Shown: piece after piece, positions 1-11,607 of the stretch
Numbering within the stretch: the first letter of the stretch is position 1
Layout: the number at the start of each line of letters is the position of its first letter
Assembly (NCBI GenBank): GCA_963576565.1
Contig: OY755039.1
Coordinates: 131,643,140-131,707,139 of the forward strand
From: Aspidapion aeneum
Taxonomy: Eukaryota > Arthropoda > Insecta > Coleoptera > Brentidae
Length of the DNA stretch: 64,000 bases
Direction: 5' to 3'
Program-made: the position numbers and the translations under genes
The notes under the pieces: generated by a model
What the model saw: the letters and a program-made list of their open reading frames with translations, nothing else
What the model was told of the DNA's origin: nothing
The model's database searches: none

Positions 1-203
1 TATTTTGACTACTGATATTAATATCAGGTATAGTAGCTGTTGCTGCTACTTGGCTGTATGTACAACCAAAAAGTGATTTATAAAGGGAGTATAATAAAAC
101 TGATATTCCTTCTGTTCCTTTTAAATACTTTTGGTTTTATTGATTTCTGATTTATAAAGATGGTCTTATAAAACCATTTTACCTAAAGTTTTTAAAAAGA
201 AAT

Positions 204-560
204 AAATATAAACTTTGGTCATTTAGTTTTTTTCATTACTTTAGGTCATCACAAAAGTGTTTTATAATAGAGCTAAAAGGTTATCTTATATCCTTTTGTT
301 TTTATAGTTACCAAGTAGTTTAAAAGTAAATATGATTAGATAGGCGGCCATATAGAACCTAGTTTCTAGGTTTTTAAGAGTGGTAAATATAAACTTTAGA
401 CTATTGGTTTTTGCCATTACTTTTAGGTATTTTAAAAAGGTTTTATAGGAAGGCTTAAAGGTAATCTTAATTCTTTTGTATTTATAGTTACCCATAGCTG
501 TATATTACATATTATTTAAATAGGCGGCCATATAAAACCTTGTTCCCTTAAGGGTTCTAA
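204..560. repeat. Two-copy tandem repeat, about 182-bp period
   Basis: Two diverged head-to-tail units. Each begins with AAATATAAACTTT (near 204 and 386), passes through a CATTACTTTAGGT-like block and a TTTATAGTTACC block, and ends at AGGCGGCCATATA with AACCT following (near 342 and 524). The units share order and spacing but differ by many substitutions, so the duplication is old. No ORF of note lies inside. Confidence 0.6.
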
Positions 561-2126
561 CAGAAGTAAGTAAATACTTTCGTGTTTTATTTTTTTATGT
601 ATTTCTTGTAAAAATAATAGATATACCTAGGTACAGATTGGTACCTACCTATTGCAAGATTGATTAATTAAAGCCCAATAATTAATAATTGTTGAGTTTC
701 CGTCCTCCTGGGTAGGACACCCAGGCCTAGATAAGGCCTGTTTAGACTGCAAATATAAGAGGTTGCCCTCCAACCTGCAGGCACAATGAATATCATTGCA
801 CTGGCCCTCTCGATTGTGGCGAAATTGCACGATAAAAAACATTTAAGTGTTGAATTATACGCTTTTAAACACTTTAAAAACAAATACAAAAAATTTAAGT
901 GAGGTTATGTTGACTGTGTTTACATTGTATTTTTTTGTTGGTTTCATAAGGGCACTAAAAAATCCTTGTTGCGATACAGTAACAAATAAAACCAAGTGAC
1001 CACTATAAAACCATAATGGCGTATATAAATTTATTTAAAAAATATTGTAAAGAGAAAATATTTATCTAGTCGTTTTAGCAGTGTTTTTTAACAATAATTT
1101 TACTTTAATTTTGAATTATGTAAACCAAACAGACTTTTTTAATGGTGAATATTGTAAATGATTTTTTTTTTAATTTTAAATATTTGTTATTTTGTTATCA
1201 AAAAACTATTAAAAAGCATTCTTGACAAGCGCGCCAGTTGTTTTGAGAGCTTTTCAGATACGATTTTATCAGAAAAATACATCTGGCAGGCAATTTGATC
1301 ATCAACAAAACGACAAACTCGGTATATTTTTATGTGATAAAATAATTTTGTGACCTAAATTATTTTATATAGCCATTGTGAATCTAAAATATCGCCATAG
1401 CTTTTATAGGAAAACTTCTTTTCTCTAAAGGTATTATGGTATTCAACAGAATCGCCAGGATACCAAATTACCAAATCTATTTTTATAATAGGATAGAGGA
1501 CGTTTCTGAGTTGCTTTTAGAAACTGGCATAATAGCTTTAGGCTCTAAAAGGTTCTATACTGGTGGAACCGCTAGAGAGCGAAGCTGGAGTTTATTTCTT
1601 ATGGTTTTATAGTGAGTTTAATACATAGGTTGCCACCACCAATTGGTCCCATTTAGGAGGTCTAAGGGGTATATAAGGGTAATGGGAACCTGCTAGCTAC
1701 CAAACATTGAAACTAATGGTTTTAAGGCGCTGGCAACCTTTTAGCTTCTGCTATAAATAAAGAAATGTTACTTGGGTATGTTTGTATTCCAGTCAAAATT
1801 TATAATTCTCTACAGAAAGTACTAAATATTCCCTGTTTTAATTGCCATATCTAATGGCATAATATAAGACAAAGGAGAACAAAACAAAAGAAAATATGAT
1901 AGCTAAGGGTGGGGGGGGGGTCGTAAAAGGTGGGTGGTGGAAAGCGATCAGGGAAGGCTTTTGTTCCACGTAAATTGAATTTGAAAATTGGCTGAGGACA
2001 CGGTTGCCGTTTTGGCTCTCATTTTTCCTAAGACCTGCTCTTGGATATTATATACCTATACACGACTCACGCTTGTTAATAATTCTTCTCATCTTTAGTG
2101 TTTCTGTTATTAATGCTAAAATTTTT
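561..2126. other. AT-rich region, no gene recognised
   Basis: I see no credible coding region, RNA gene or terminal repeat here. A run of G residues at about 1909-1920 is the only striking composition feature. Small open frames near 645-890 on the minus strand have no family resemblance that I recognise. Confidence 0.5.
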
Positions 2127-3260
2127 CCCTGCGGCGCACAATGGGGGAGCTAGCACGACAATAGCCATGTATATGTTTTTTAAATCATGATAACCAAACC
2201 CACCCAAATGTATTGTTGATAGTCCAGTTAATTAATAAAATGCAATTGAAAAAAAAAGTCATAATGCATTTCTCTGTAACAGAGCCCTAAAGTTGAAAAA
2301 TATTTTGGGAAAAAAATTAATGTATTTTTAGAGTATTTTTAAATAAAAAAAATTACAATACAAACAGCACTTTTCGGGTATGTGGGTATAAAGTGGGCAT
2401 GACCAGTAACTGCACTTTTGAAAACTACTAGTTTTTGCCTAATTTCAAAACCCTTTTTATGGTTTAAAATTTTTGTAATATAGCAAGTTTATTTTCGTCT
2501 CTATTTTTCTTTGTAAAGCTCGCAGAAACAAACGCAAGGCAAGGCTTAGTAAAATCTTCACCCGAAAATTAGAGAGGAGGGTCTATTTAAATTAAAAAAC
2601 AAAAAATTTGCTGCCCCCATCTGCCAGTGTACAGTGCCATGTACGAGCTCTTTATACAGTCAGTGTAACAGCCAAATGGAATAAATTCGAGAGAGGATTG
2701 AATTTAGATTATTCTGAAAAATTCAAAAGTACATCGACTGAGATTTTTAAACGAGCAATACTTTTTTTGTATAGACCATCGCAAAGGGGTCTACTCACAA
2801 ACAATTTTTTTTTCAAATGAGATAACCCACTTGTGGCACCTTGTTCGAAAGCTTATCAAAAAATAAAAACGATAAACTACTTTTTTTGACACCTGTCAAA
2901 TAATAAAAAATAAATAAAAAAGCTTACCTTTATTTTTTTGCCATTTTTAGACAATAAAAAATGTCCTTTTGAGTAAAATTTATAATTTAACTAAAAAAGT
3001 AAGGGTGGACCCCAAGAAGGAGTCAAGTTAGTAACAGTCAACCTCTTTTGCAACTGCTAGACCCAACTGCGTACCCCCTCCACCATCCTTAAAGGTGGGA
3101 AGATTCCAACTTTAGAGCTTTATAATATTGTATTGTCGCTGTAACTATACGTCCACACCAAATTTGATGTTGATCGGATATGTACAACTTGGTCAACATA
3201 TACTTACAAGAGGGACAATGGCCGCGTCAATTTCACAATTTTAAAAATGCAATTAAAAAT

Positions 3261-3993
3261 ACTCTGCCAATCTATGGGCACCTAAGCTAACACTAGGTAC
3301 TATAGTTATAGTGTACGTGTGAGCTAATATAACTAAAAACTAAAATATATTTTATTCAACTCTAGACTCAATTACCTTTCGTTTGGTACCACACAAGCCA
3401 TGTTTTGACTTAAACTCTAATTTTTAAAATCTACCTTCACCCTTTTTTTAAACTAAAATGTATTTTGTTTAACTCCAGACTCATTTACCTTTCGTTTGAT
3501 CACACACGCCATATTTTCACTTAAACTCTAATTTTTGACATCTACCCCCACCTTTTTTTTTAATAACTTAAAAGTTATATTGTTTAACTCCAGACTTAAT
3601 TACCTTTTGTTCGATATCACACACGCCATATTTTCAAATAAACTCTCATTTTTGAAATCTACCCCCACCTTTTATGTGGCTTGCGTTTGGTGGATTTCGT
3701 TCATTTTTAAATGGGACCACTACGGCCCAAGACCCAGCCTAGGTACCAAATTTCATTTAAATCGGACAAGCGGTTTTTGAATTATGCGGGTTGGTCGTTA
3801 CAGACAGACATACAGACAGACAGGCAGACATACAGACAGACAGACAGACAGACGGCAAGACAAAAAAGTTTCAAAATCATCTGAAACGCAAAGATATAAA
3901 AAAAAATTCAAAATCGGAGCAACTTTTTTTTTCTCGAAAAAATTAGGATCACCATAGCTCACACTACTTTAGTATAGTAGTAGTGTGAGCTAA
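3261..3993. mobile_element. Palindrome-ended dispersed element, copy A
   Basis: The first of four copies of one family. It starts with ACTCTGCCAATCTATGGGCA, is followed by an imperfect palindrome (3285-3324, AGCTAACAC to GTGTGAGCT), a body of about 450 bp rich in TTACCTTTCGTTTG and CCACACGCCATATTTTCAC-type blocks, a CAGA/CATA microsatellite (3801-3853), and a terminal 36-bp palindrome (3956-3991, AGCTCACACTAC to GTAGTGTGAGCT) plus AA. It has no coding capacity. A related unoccupied site exists at about 6906-6945, which helps define the ends. The layout (palindrome near each end, internal microsatellite) resembles HINE/DINE-like non-autonomous Helitron-group elements, but the diagnostic ends are not established. 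Confidence 0.6.
3801..3853. repeat. CAGA/CATA microsatellite, unit 1
   Basis: About 53 bp of CAGA repeats interrupted by CATA and one CAGG. It follows the sequence GCGGGTTGGTCGTTA, which precedes the tract in every unit of the tandem amplification. Confidence 0.9.
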
Positions 3994-4817
3994 TTCATGA
4001 CCCTATTTTCAAAAGTCCCTACATACCGATTTTGAACAATATCGGACATACTTAGATGGTACCCCCTCCAGCATACTCAAAGTTTAAACTTTCGTATCAT
4101 TACATTATATTGTCATCGGAACTCTTAGTGTATACCAACTTTGAAGTTAATCCGATGTCTAGAAGTTGGTTAAAATTAAGTTGCAAAATTCCACCCAATC
4201 ACACATACATAGATACATCGATACATTGCAAGTTATTAGCGTTTGCTCGAGTCCGCCTCTGGTTTGATCGAAAAAGTATCCCTAACCTTTTTTTATCATT
4301 TTTACAAGAAAGACAGAGATGATTTTTGAAGCACGTATCGTTATTTATTTTGTTGAATACTATACAAAAAATACTCCTATGTATTAAAATTTATAATATA
4401 TACATAATCACAGAATATTTAAAATCACGTAATCTCTAATATGTTTTTATTTGAGTATTTTGAAGCCCCAGCTAAAACCAACAAATTTTTGATGAAATTA
4501 AAAAAATATATTTTTGTGATCATAATTTTGGAAATCTGATAGACAATTCGTGATTCCCAACTCCAAAAATTCCTACATATCGAATTTTAAACGAAATCGG
4601 ACATACTTAGTTGGTCCCCTTCCACCCTCTTCAAAGGGGTGGGGATTGCCAACTTTACAGCGTTATAATATTGTTTTGGCTCTGTAACTTATAATAACTA
4701 AGTTTGGTGGATTTCGTTCATTTTTAAATGGGATCACTACGGCTCAAGACCCAGCCTAGGTACCAAATTTCATTTAAATCGGACAAGCGGTTTTTGAGTT
4801 ATGCGGGTTGGTCGTTA

Positions 4818-4898
4818 CAGACAGACATACAGACAGACAGACAGACATACAGACAGACAGACAGACAGACAGACATACAGACAGACAGACAGACAGAC
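4818..4898. repeat. CAGA/CATA microsatellite, unit 2
   Basis: About 81 bp of CAGA repeats with CATA interruptions, in the same place in the second unit as the shorter tract in the first. The Arg-Gln-Thr-Asp and Cys-Leu-Ser-Val peptide frames over this tract are translations of the repeat, not genes. Confidence 0.9.
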
Positions 4899-5000
4899 GG
4901 CGAGACAAAAAAGTTTCAAAATCATCTGAAACGCAAAGATATAAAAAAAATTTCAAAATCGGAGCAACTTTTTTTTTCTCGAAAAAATTAGGATCACCAT

Positions 5001-5036
5001 AGCTCACACTACTTTAGTATAGTAGTAGTGTGAGCT
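5001..5036. repeat. 36-bp palindrome, unit 2
   Basis: AGCTCACACTAC pairs with GTAGTGTGAGCT around a 12-base centre. The same 36 bp occurs at 3956-3991 and 6063-6098 in the other units, and at the 3' end of the dispersed copies near 14202 and 42744. It could form a strong hairpin or cruciform. Confidence 0.85.
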
Positions 5037-5859
5037 AATTCATGACCCTATTTTCAAAAGTCCCTACATACCGATTTTGAACAATATCGGACATACTTAG
5101 ATGGTACCCCCTCCAGCATACTCAATTAAACTTTCGTATCATTACATTATATTGTCATCGGAACTCTTAGTGTATACCAACTTTGAAGTTAATCCGATGT
5201 CTAGAAGTTGGTTAAAATTAAGTTGCAAAATTCCACCCAATCACACATACATAGATACATCGATACATTGCAAGTTATTAGCGTTTGCTCGAGTCCGCCT
5301 CTGGTTTGATCGAAAAAGTATCCCTAACCTTTTTTTATCATTTTTACAAGAAAGACAGAGATGATTTTTGAAGCACGTATCGTTATTTATTTTGTTGAAT
5401 ACTATACAAAAAATACTCCTATGTATTAAAATTTATAATATATACATAATCACAGAATATTTAAAATCACGTAATCTCTAATATGTTTTTATTTGAGTAT
5501 TTTGAAGCCCCAGCTAAAACCAACAAATTTTTGATGAAATTAAAAAAATATATTTTTGTGATCATAATTTTGGAAATCTGATAGACAATTCGTGATTCCC
5601 AACTCCAAAAATTCCTACATATCGAATTTTAAACGAAATCGGACATACTTAGTTGGTCCCCTTCCACCCTCTTCAAAGGGGTGGGGGTTGCCAACTTTAC
5701 AGCGTTATAATATTGTTTTGGCTCTGTAACTTATAATAACTAAGTTTGGTGGATTTCGTTCATTTTTAAATGGGACCACTACGGCCCAAGACCCGGCCTA
5801 GGTACCAAATTTCATTTAAATCGGACAAGCGGTTTTTGAGTTATGCGGGTTGGTCGTTA

Positions 5860-5890
5860 CAGACAGACATACAGACAGACAGACAGACAT

Positions 5891-5921
<31 letters not shown>

Positions 5922-5922
5922 T

Positions 5923-5960
<38 letters not shown>
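5860..5960. repeat. CAGA/CATA microsatellite, unit 3
   Basis: About 101 bp, the longest of the three equivalent tracts (53, 81 and 101 bp in order). It is the main source of the length difference between units. Confidence 0.9.
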
Positions 5961-6810
5961 GGCGAGACAAAAAAGTTTCAAAATCATCTGAAACGCAAAG
6001 ATATAAAAAAAATTTCAAAATCGGAGCAACTTTTTTTTTCTCGAAAAAATTAGGATCACCATAGCTCACACTACTTTAGTATAGTAGTAGTGTGAGCTAA
6101 TTCATGACCCTATTTTCAAAAGTCCCTACATACCGATTTTGAACAATATCGGACATACTTAGATGGTACCCCCTCCAGCATACTCAAAGTTTAAACTTTC
6201 GTATCATTACATTATATTGTCATCGGAACTCTTAGTGTATACCAACTTTGAAGTTAATCCGATGTCTAGAAGTTGGTTAAAATTAAGTTGCAAAATTCCA
6301 CCCAATCACACATACATAGATACATCGATACATTGCAAGTTATTAGCGTTTGCTCGAGTCCGCCTCTGGTTTGATCGAAAAAGTATCCCTAACCTTTTTT
6401 TATCATTTTTACAAGAAAGACAGAGATGATTTTTGAAGCATGTATCGTTATTTATTTTGTTGAATACTATACAAAAAATACTCCTATGTATTAAAATTTA
6501 TAATATATACATAATCACAGAATATTTAAAATCACGTAATCTCTAATATGTTTTTATTTGAGTATTTTGAAGCCCCAGCTAAAACCAACAAATTTTTGAT
6601 GAAATTAAAAAAATATATTTTTGTGATCATAATTTTGGAAATCTGATAGACAATTCGTGATTCCCAACTCCAAAAATTCCTACATATCGAATTTTAAACG
6701 AAATCGGACATACTTAGTTGGTCCCCTTCCACCCTCTTCAAAGGGGTGGGGGTTGCCAACTTTACAGCGTTATAATATTGTTTTGTCTCTGTAACTTATA
6801 ATAACTAAGT

Positions 6811-7113
6811 CCACAACAAATTTGATGTTGATCGGATATGTACAAGTTGGTCAAAATTATCTTACCAGATTTTCCAAGGGTGAGGGGGGCGTCAGTTTCA
6901 CAATTTTAAAAATCTTATTAAAAATTCTTGATCTCCATCCCCAAAAGTCCCTGCATACCAAATTTGAACGATATCGGGCATACTTAGATAGTACCCCCCC
7001 CTCCAGCATTCCCAAAGGGGGGAGCTGTGATCTTCATAATCTCATTATATTGTATTGTCATCGGAACTCTAAGTGTGTACCAAATTTGCAGTTAAATCTG
7101 AGTTAAAATTGAG
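6811..7113. repeat. Diverged relative of the DNA flanking copy A
   Basis: 6811-6945 matches 3153-3265 (CCACAACAAATTTGATGTTG block and CACAATTTTAAAAAT block), and 6941-7100 matches the sequence downstream of each terminal palindrome (CAAAAGTCCCTGCATACC, then GGGCATACTTAGAT). Here the two blocks are contiguous, with no palindrome-ended element between them. This is an empty-site relative of the copy A insertion site. Confidence 0.7.
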
Positions 7114-7153
7114 TGTCGCGCTAGACCTCTCATATAACCCATTGTGCGCCGGG

Positions 7154-7489
7154 ACATTTGCGAGTTTCAATTTGTTTTTCGTTGCTTTCTACTATTTAAC
7201 TTGCAACTTTAAGTAGTTTCAGAACTAAAATGTTTAGTGTTCTTTATAATAATATTTAGAAAGCTTAGATAAGCTTTGAATAAATATTTTGTTTGACAGC
7301 CAAAATTAGGTTTTGTTCCAAAAAAAAATGCCATATTAAGGCCATGCCAAAACTTTAATATAGTCATAACGAGTAAAGAAAAAATTTACTACTAAAAAGA
7401 CCAGCTACGCAAATTTTTTATTATATATTTATAACCCTGGATAATAAAATGGAACAGATATAACATAATAAGCAGAATACAGGCAGGAA
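7154..7489. other. AT-rich spacer, nothing recognised
   Basis: I see no gene, terminal repeat or RNA signature in this interval. Confidence 0.5.
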
Positions 7490-8520
7490 TATTATATATA
7501 TTCGCCGCAGTCGATTCGCCGCATCCAATTCGCCGCGGAACAATTCGCCGCCGGCCAATTCGCCACGGGGACAATTCGCCGAGGGATTTTTTGTTTTATG
7601 ATATTACCATTGGCAATTGTTTAAACAGTTTTATTTAGCTTGACTTCATATAATATATTTGTTTATTTGTTTGATCATAACTTTTTTAAACTTTTCCAAA
7701 TAGTTATTTGGTGGTTATTATAATACAATTCAACCTTTTTTTTTATTAGAAAATAAAAAAATATGGCGGATTTTCCTATTTATGAACCGATTTGCCTCAA
7801 ACTTGAAACATCGCGGCGCTTAAGGTAACTTAATACAATTTTTTACTTAAAATGGAGGATTTTCCCATTTATGAACCGATTTGCATCAAACTCGGAACTT
7901 TGAGATCTTTCAGGTCGCTGATTATTATTTTTAACTAAAATTTAAAAAAATCATAATGGCAGTTATAATATCTAAAAAAATCTTAGGCTTCGGGGGGGTC
8001 TAGGCCCCGAGGAATCCGCCATTTTCAAGTTTTAAAATTTAAATAAAAAATTGTATTGAAGTTACCTTAGGCGCCGCGATGCTTCAAGTTTGAGGCAAAT
8101 CGATTTCTAAATAATAAAGTGCGCCATTGTGGAACCGCCATTTTGATTTTTTTAAATTAATTTAAAAATAATAATCAGCGACCTGAAAGATCTCAAAGTT
8201 CCGATTTTAATGCAAATCGGTTTATAAATGGGAAAATCCGCCATTTTGGATCCGCCATTTTATTTATTTTTCTAATAGAAAAAATTGTTGAATTGTATAC
8301 TAACCCCAAATACCTAGTTGGAAAAGTTTCCAAAAAGTTATGATCAAACAAATATATTATTTGAACTCAAGCTAAATAAAACTGTTTAAACAATTGCCAA
8401 TGGTAACATCATAAAATAAAAAATCTCGCGGCGAATTGTCCCCGCACCGAAACGGCCGGCGCCGACTTGCCCCGCGGCGAATCGGCTGCGGCGAATCGGC
8501 CGCGGCGAATTGTCCCCTAC
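7490..8520. mobile_element. Palindromic non-autonomous element with GC-rich iterated tips, copy 1
   Basis: Both ends consist of short iterations of AATTCGCCGCGG-like units (7500-7585 on the plus strand; 8435-8515 in inverted orientation). Inside these, long inverted arms match: TTGGCAATTGTTTAAACAG near 7611 pairs with its complement near 8382, then the ATATATTTGTTTATTTG block, then a TATGGCGGATTTTCC block. The centre carries repeats of CCATTTATGAACCGATTTGC. The right tip ends in TCCCCTACCCC; the left tip lacks the matching GGGGTAGGGG and seems truncated, so no target duplication can be read. No transposase is present. The same family recurs at 20822-23327, where a 9-bp duplication is present. 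Confidence 0.75.
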
Positions 8521-8782
8521 CCCATTTATTTTATACTGGAAAATATGTATCTTTACACAGGAAATGTGTAGAATGTCTTATTGGTGATGCTTGAACAACC
8601 TTTTTTGAGGCCAGAGACTGAAATTGCTCTGTAAATAAATTTATATCGAGAACACATGTCTTAATTATATTTGTGGCATGTTTTGGTTTTATGGACACGA
8701 ACAAATCTGGAGCTAAAACCTGAAACTATTTAAACAAGTTAATTTGAATCGGGCTAATTTTTGTCTGTCTTGCTCCAAAGTG

Positions 8783-10376
8783 ACCTCTATAAACTTAGCA
8801 ATACCACTTAAGAATTGGATATTCGCAATATATGCATTAATTGTCGTAAATTTGTCGTGAAAGAAAAAAATTTGTCGCGCCACCCGTTTTCCTGAAAGGG
8901 GTACCACCCCAGAAAAAATTGAATTTTTTAAAAACTTATCTATGGAAGAATTGTCGTAAATTTGTCGTGAAAGAAAAAAATTTGTCGCGCCACCCGTTTT
9001 CCTGGAAAAGGTATGTAATGCTAAGTTGAGTCTCCGTAAGTATTGTGAAAAAGCTTAAAGATCACTAAGATTTGGCTGAGAAATCTCAAAATTGCTCACT
9101 GCCCGTTTCCGGGAAAACGGATGACGCGACAATTGTTTTTATTTTACGACAAATTTACGATAAATTCACGACAATTAATGCATTTATTAGTTTTTGAAAA
9201 TTTTAATTTTTTCTGGGGTGGTGGTGCTAAGTTGAGACTCAACTTAGCATTACATACCCTTTCCAAGAAAACGGGTGACGCGACAAATTTTTTTCTTTCA
9301 CGACAAATGTACGACAAATTTACGACAATTTAGCATTACACCCCCTTTTCAGGAAAACGGGTGGCGCGAGAAAATTTTTCTTTTCACAACAAATTTACGA
9401 CAATTATTCCATAGATTAGTTTTTGAAAATGTTATTTTTTTTTGGGGTGGTAATGCTAAGTTGAGACTCAACTTAGCATTACATACCCTTTTCAGAAAAA
9501 CGGGTGGCGCGACAATTTTTTTTCTTTCACGACAAACTTACGACAAATTTACGACAATTAATGCATATAAATGTTTCTTGAGAAGTTCACTTTTTTTCAT
9601 AATTTCTAAAACAACGGAAAATCCTGGCGATCAATGAATATTTACACAAACCACAAAAGGTTATATTGAAAAGTAAAAGCGGAACGTAATATAATGATTG
9701 TTTCACCAAAAAATTAAAATTGCGCGAAAAGGTTAAATATGATCACCTACATCTTCGTAAGTTTTTTGAAAAAGCTTAAAGATCACTAAGATTTGGCTGA
9801 GAAATCTCAAAATTGCTCACTTCCCGTTTCCGGGAAAGCGGATGGCGCGGATTGTTGTTCTTTTACGACAAATTCACGACAATTAATGCATTTATTAGTT
9901 TTTGAAAATGTTAATTTTTTTTGAGGTAGTAGTGCTAAGTTGAGACTCAACTTAGCATTACATACCCTTTTCAGGAAAACGGGTGGCGCGACAATTTTTT
10001 TTCTTTCACGAAAAATTTACGACCAACTTACGACAATTATTCCATAGTTAGTTTTTAAAAATTTTCATTTTTTCTGGGGTGGTAATGTTAGGTTAAGACA
10101 ACTTAGCATTACATACCCTTTTCAGGAAAACGGGTGGCGCGACAAATTTTTTTCTTTCACGACAAATTTACGACAATTATTCCATAGATTAGTTTTTTAA
10201 AATTTTCATTTTTGCTGGGGTGGTAATGCTAAGTTGAGATTCAACTTAGCATTACATACCCTTTTTAGGAAAACGGGTGGCGCGACAAATTTTTTTTTTG
10301 ACAACAAATTTACGACAATTAATGCATATATTGCAAATATCCAATTCTTAAGTGGTAATGCTAAGTTTATAGAGGT
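8783..10376. mobile_element. 1.6-kb long-TIR element with 9-bp target duplication
   Basis: The ends are inverted: the left begins ACCTCTATAAACTTAGCA and the right ends with the complement. Arms match for roughly 200 bp, including the CCACTTAAGAATTGG and GCATTAATTGTCGTAAATTT blocks. The flanking 9-mer TCCAAAGTG is repeated perfectly at 8774-8782 and 10377-10385. The interior is made of variants of a module with GGTGGCGCGACAA, CACGACAAATTTACGAC and GGTGGTAATGCTAAGTTGAG, and a direct duplication of about 720 bp (the block GCTTAAAGATCACTAAGATT occurs near 9051 and 9774). Open frames here are read through these modules and are not genes. A 9-bp duplication with long TIRs fits the Mutator-like (MULE) group; without a transposase this is inference. 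Confidence 0.85.
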
Positions 10377-10595
10377 TCCAAAGTGAACTAACAAACACAC
10401 TACTACGCCCCTGGATCGCAAATCAAACGGCAGGAGCACCGCTAAGGGTGAATATCTTTCAATATCGATCAGGGGCATACAGAGCAGCAGAAGTCCAATC
10501 AAATTCGGTGCGTGACAACTCTCACTCTTTGACTCAAAGTATACACTTAGAACTTATAAAAGGAAGCTCCCTTCCAAAATGACGACTTTTAAAAT

Positions 10596-11127
10596 ACTCT
10601 GCTAAATTATGGGCACCTAAGCTCACACAATTAATGTATAATGTAATTTTTACCCATTTCGGTCCGCGAAAATAACCCACTAACCGCCACCCGGGAACGC
10701 GTCCGATAAGAGATCCTCTTCCAGTGTAACACGACTAAGCAAAACAAACTACAATGTATTTTTTTTAGCTTCATATAGAGTTACCTTTAATATAGTACAA
10801 CATATTTTTAGCAAAACTATACTTTTTAAAATCAACCCCCAACCTCCTTGTTTTAGCTTATATACGGTGGATTTTGTTTATTTTTTAGTGGGACCATCTA
10901 GAGCCAAAATCTAATCTAGGAACTAAATTTTATTAAAATCGGGCAAGCAAAACATATAGCCAAACAGACATACATACAGGCATACAGATAGACAGATGGC
11001 GCGACAAAAAAGTTTGAAAATCATCCGAAACACAAAGATTTATAAAAAATCGGAGCAAATATTTATTTCGTACTTCTGATACGATCACCATATCACACTA
11101 CTAGCTATAGTAATACGTGTGAGCTAA
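10596..11127. mobile_element. Palindrome-ended dispersed element, copy B (diverged)
   Basis: It begins ACTCTGCTAAATTATGGGCA, with GCACCTAAGCTCACAC following as in the other copies, and ends with a degraded palindrome (CACACTACTAGCTATAGTAAT) then GTGTGAGCTAA. It keeps GGTGGATTTTGTTTATTTTT, AAATCGGGCAAGC and a short CAGA/CATA tract near 10968-10997. It is the most diverged of the four copies and its 5' palindrome is broken. Confidence 0.6.
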
Positions 11128-11607
11128 AATCCCTCATAACGTAACTTAAAAACGGATTGCTAGTCAAGATGCGCTTTTCACGTTTAAGCTTAAATGCAAT
11201 AAATAAACTCACGGCAACTCACTCACAAAAAATTAACAGTATTCAAACCTAAATTTTGGTACCTGTGAATTTCAAATATCAAACAAGTTTTCGTGACTAA
11301 TCGAATTTTCCATCGATCGATATAAGCAGTTTATTACTGGCCTGCTTTTCGTCTAATTTTACTCGTATTTTGGTAGATGGCGCTTCTTGGTGATTGGATT
11401 GTTTGGTTTTCTCAATATAAACGTAAGATAAGGGACAAAACGGTCTAATTAACTTCGCAAGGGTGTCGTCAATGTGACACATTGACTCATCAGTGCTCTG
11501 AGGATTCCCATAAGCACCAACTGTCAACACTTATTTTGTGTCCATTAGATCTTGGATCATGGAAAAATACGAAAAAAACTTCTTTTTTAGTCGATTAACC
11601 ACAAAAA
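11128..11607. other. Spacer, nothing recognised
   Basis: The minus-strand frame at 11297-11530 (77 codons) is the longest open stretch. I recognise no family in it and see no supporting signals. Confidence 0.4.

Larger units (their letters stand above)
3685..6810. repeat. Threefold tandem amplification of a 1.02-1.07-kb unit
   Basis: Three head-to-tail units (3685-4701, 4702-5743, 5744-6810) are almost identical. Each starts at GTTTGGTGGATTTCGTTC, inside the body of the palindrome-ended element, passes its microsatellite and terminal palindrome, runs through about 700 bp of flanking DNA, and ends at ATAATAACTAAG. After the third unit the sequence continues into CCACAACAAATTTG, which matches the similar native sequence near 3153. 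The join between AACTAAG and GTTTGG therefore exists only in the amplification. Length differences are mainly the microsatellite tract. The short open frames repeated at 4056, 5101 and 6163 are by-products of the repeat. Confidence 0.9.
2127..7153. mobile_element. 5.0-kb segment bounded by inverted repeats (GGCGCACAATGGG)
   Basis: The left end (2127-2160) reads CCC, then GGCGCACAATGGG, then CTAGCACGACA. The right end (7114-7153), read on the minus strand, gives CCC, GGCGCACAATGGG, a few extra bases, then CTAGCGCGACA. Two separate blocks match in the same order and orientation, so this looks like a genuine TIR pair of about 35-40 bp rather than chance. I could not find a matching target duplication in the flanks. 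The interior has no transposase; it is filled by diverged short repeats and by the nested palindrome-ended element and its tandem amplification. Probably a non-autonomous DNA transposon of unknown superfamily, or the two ends of an older element now filled with other repeats. Confidence 0.5.

Noticed and set aside
3261..3993. Firm classification of the palindrome-ended family as Helitron
   Set aside because: The 3' end contains CTAA and the layout is suggestive, but the 5' end does not begin TC, the right flank is not always T, and no Rep/helicase relative is in the window.
4728..6069. Open frames rich in Arg-Gln-Thr-Asp or Cys-Leu-Ser-Val across the CAGA tracts, and the identical 87-88-codon frames at 4056, 5101 and 6163
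   Set aside because: They are translations of a microsatellite and of a recently triplicated non-coding unit. Their identity comes from the tandem duplication, not from selection.
9121..10502. Open frames of 70-120 codons in the 8.8-10.4-kb element
   Set aside because: They run through repeated TTTACGACAA modules of a non-autonomous element and read the same repeated peptide; no domain is present.
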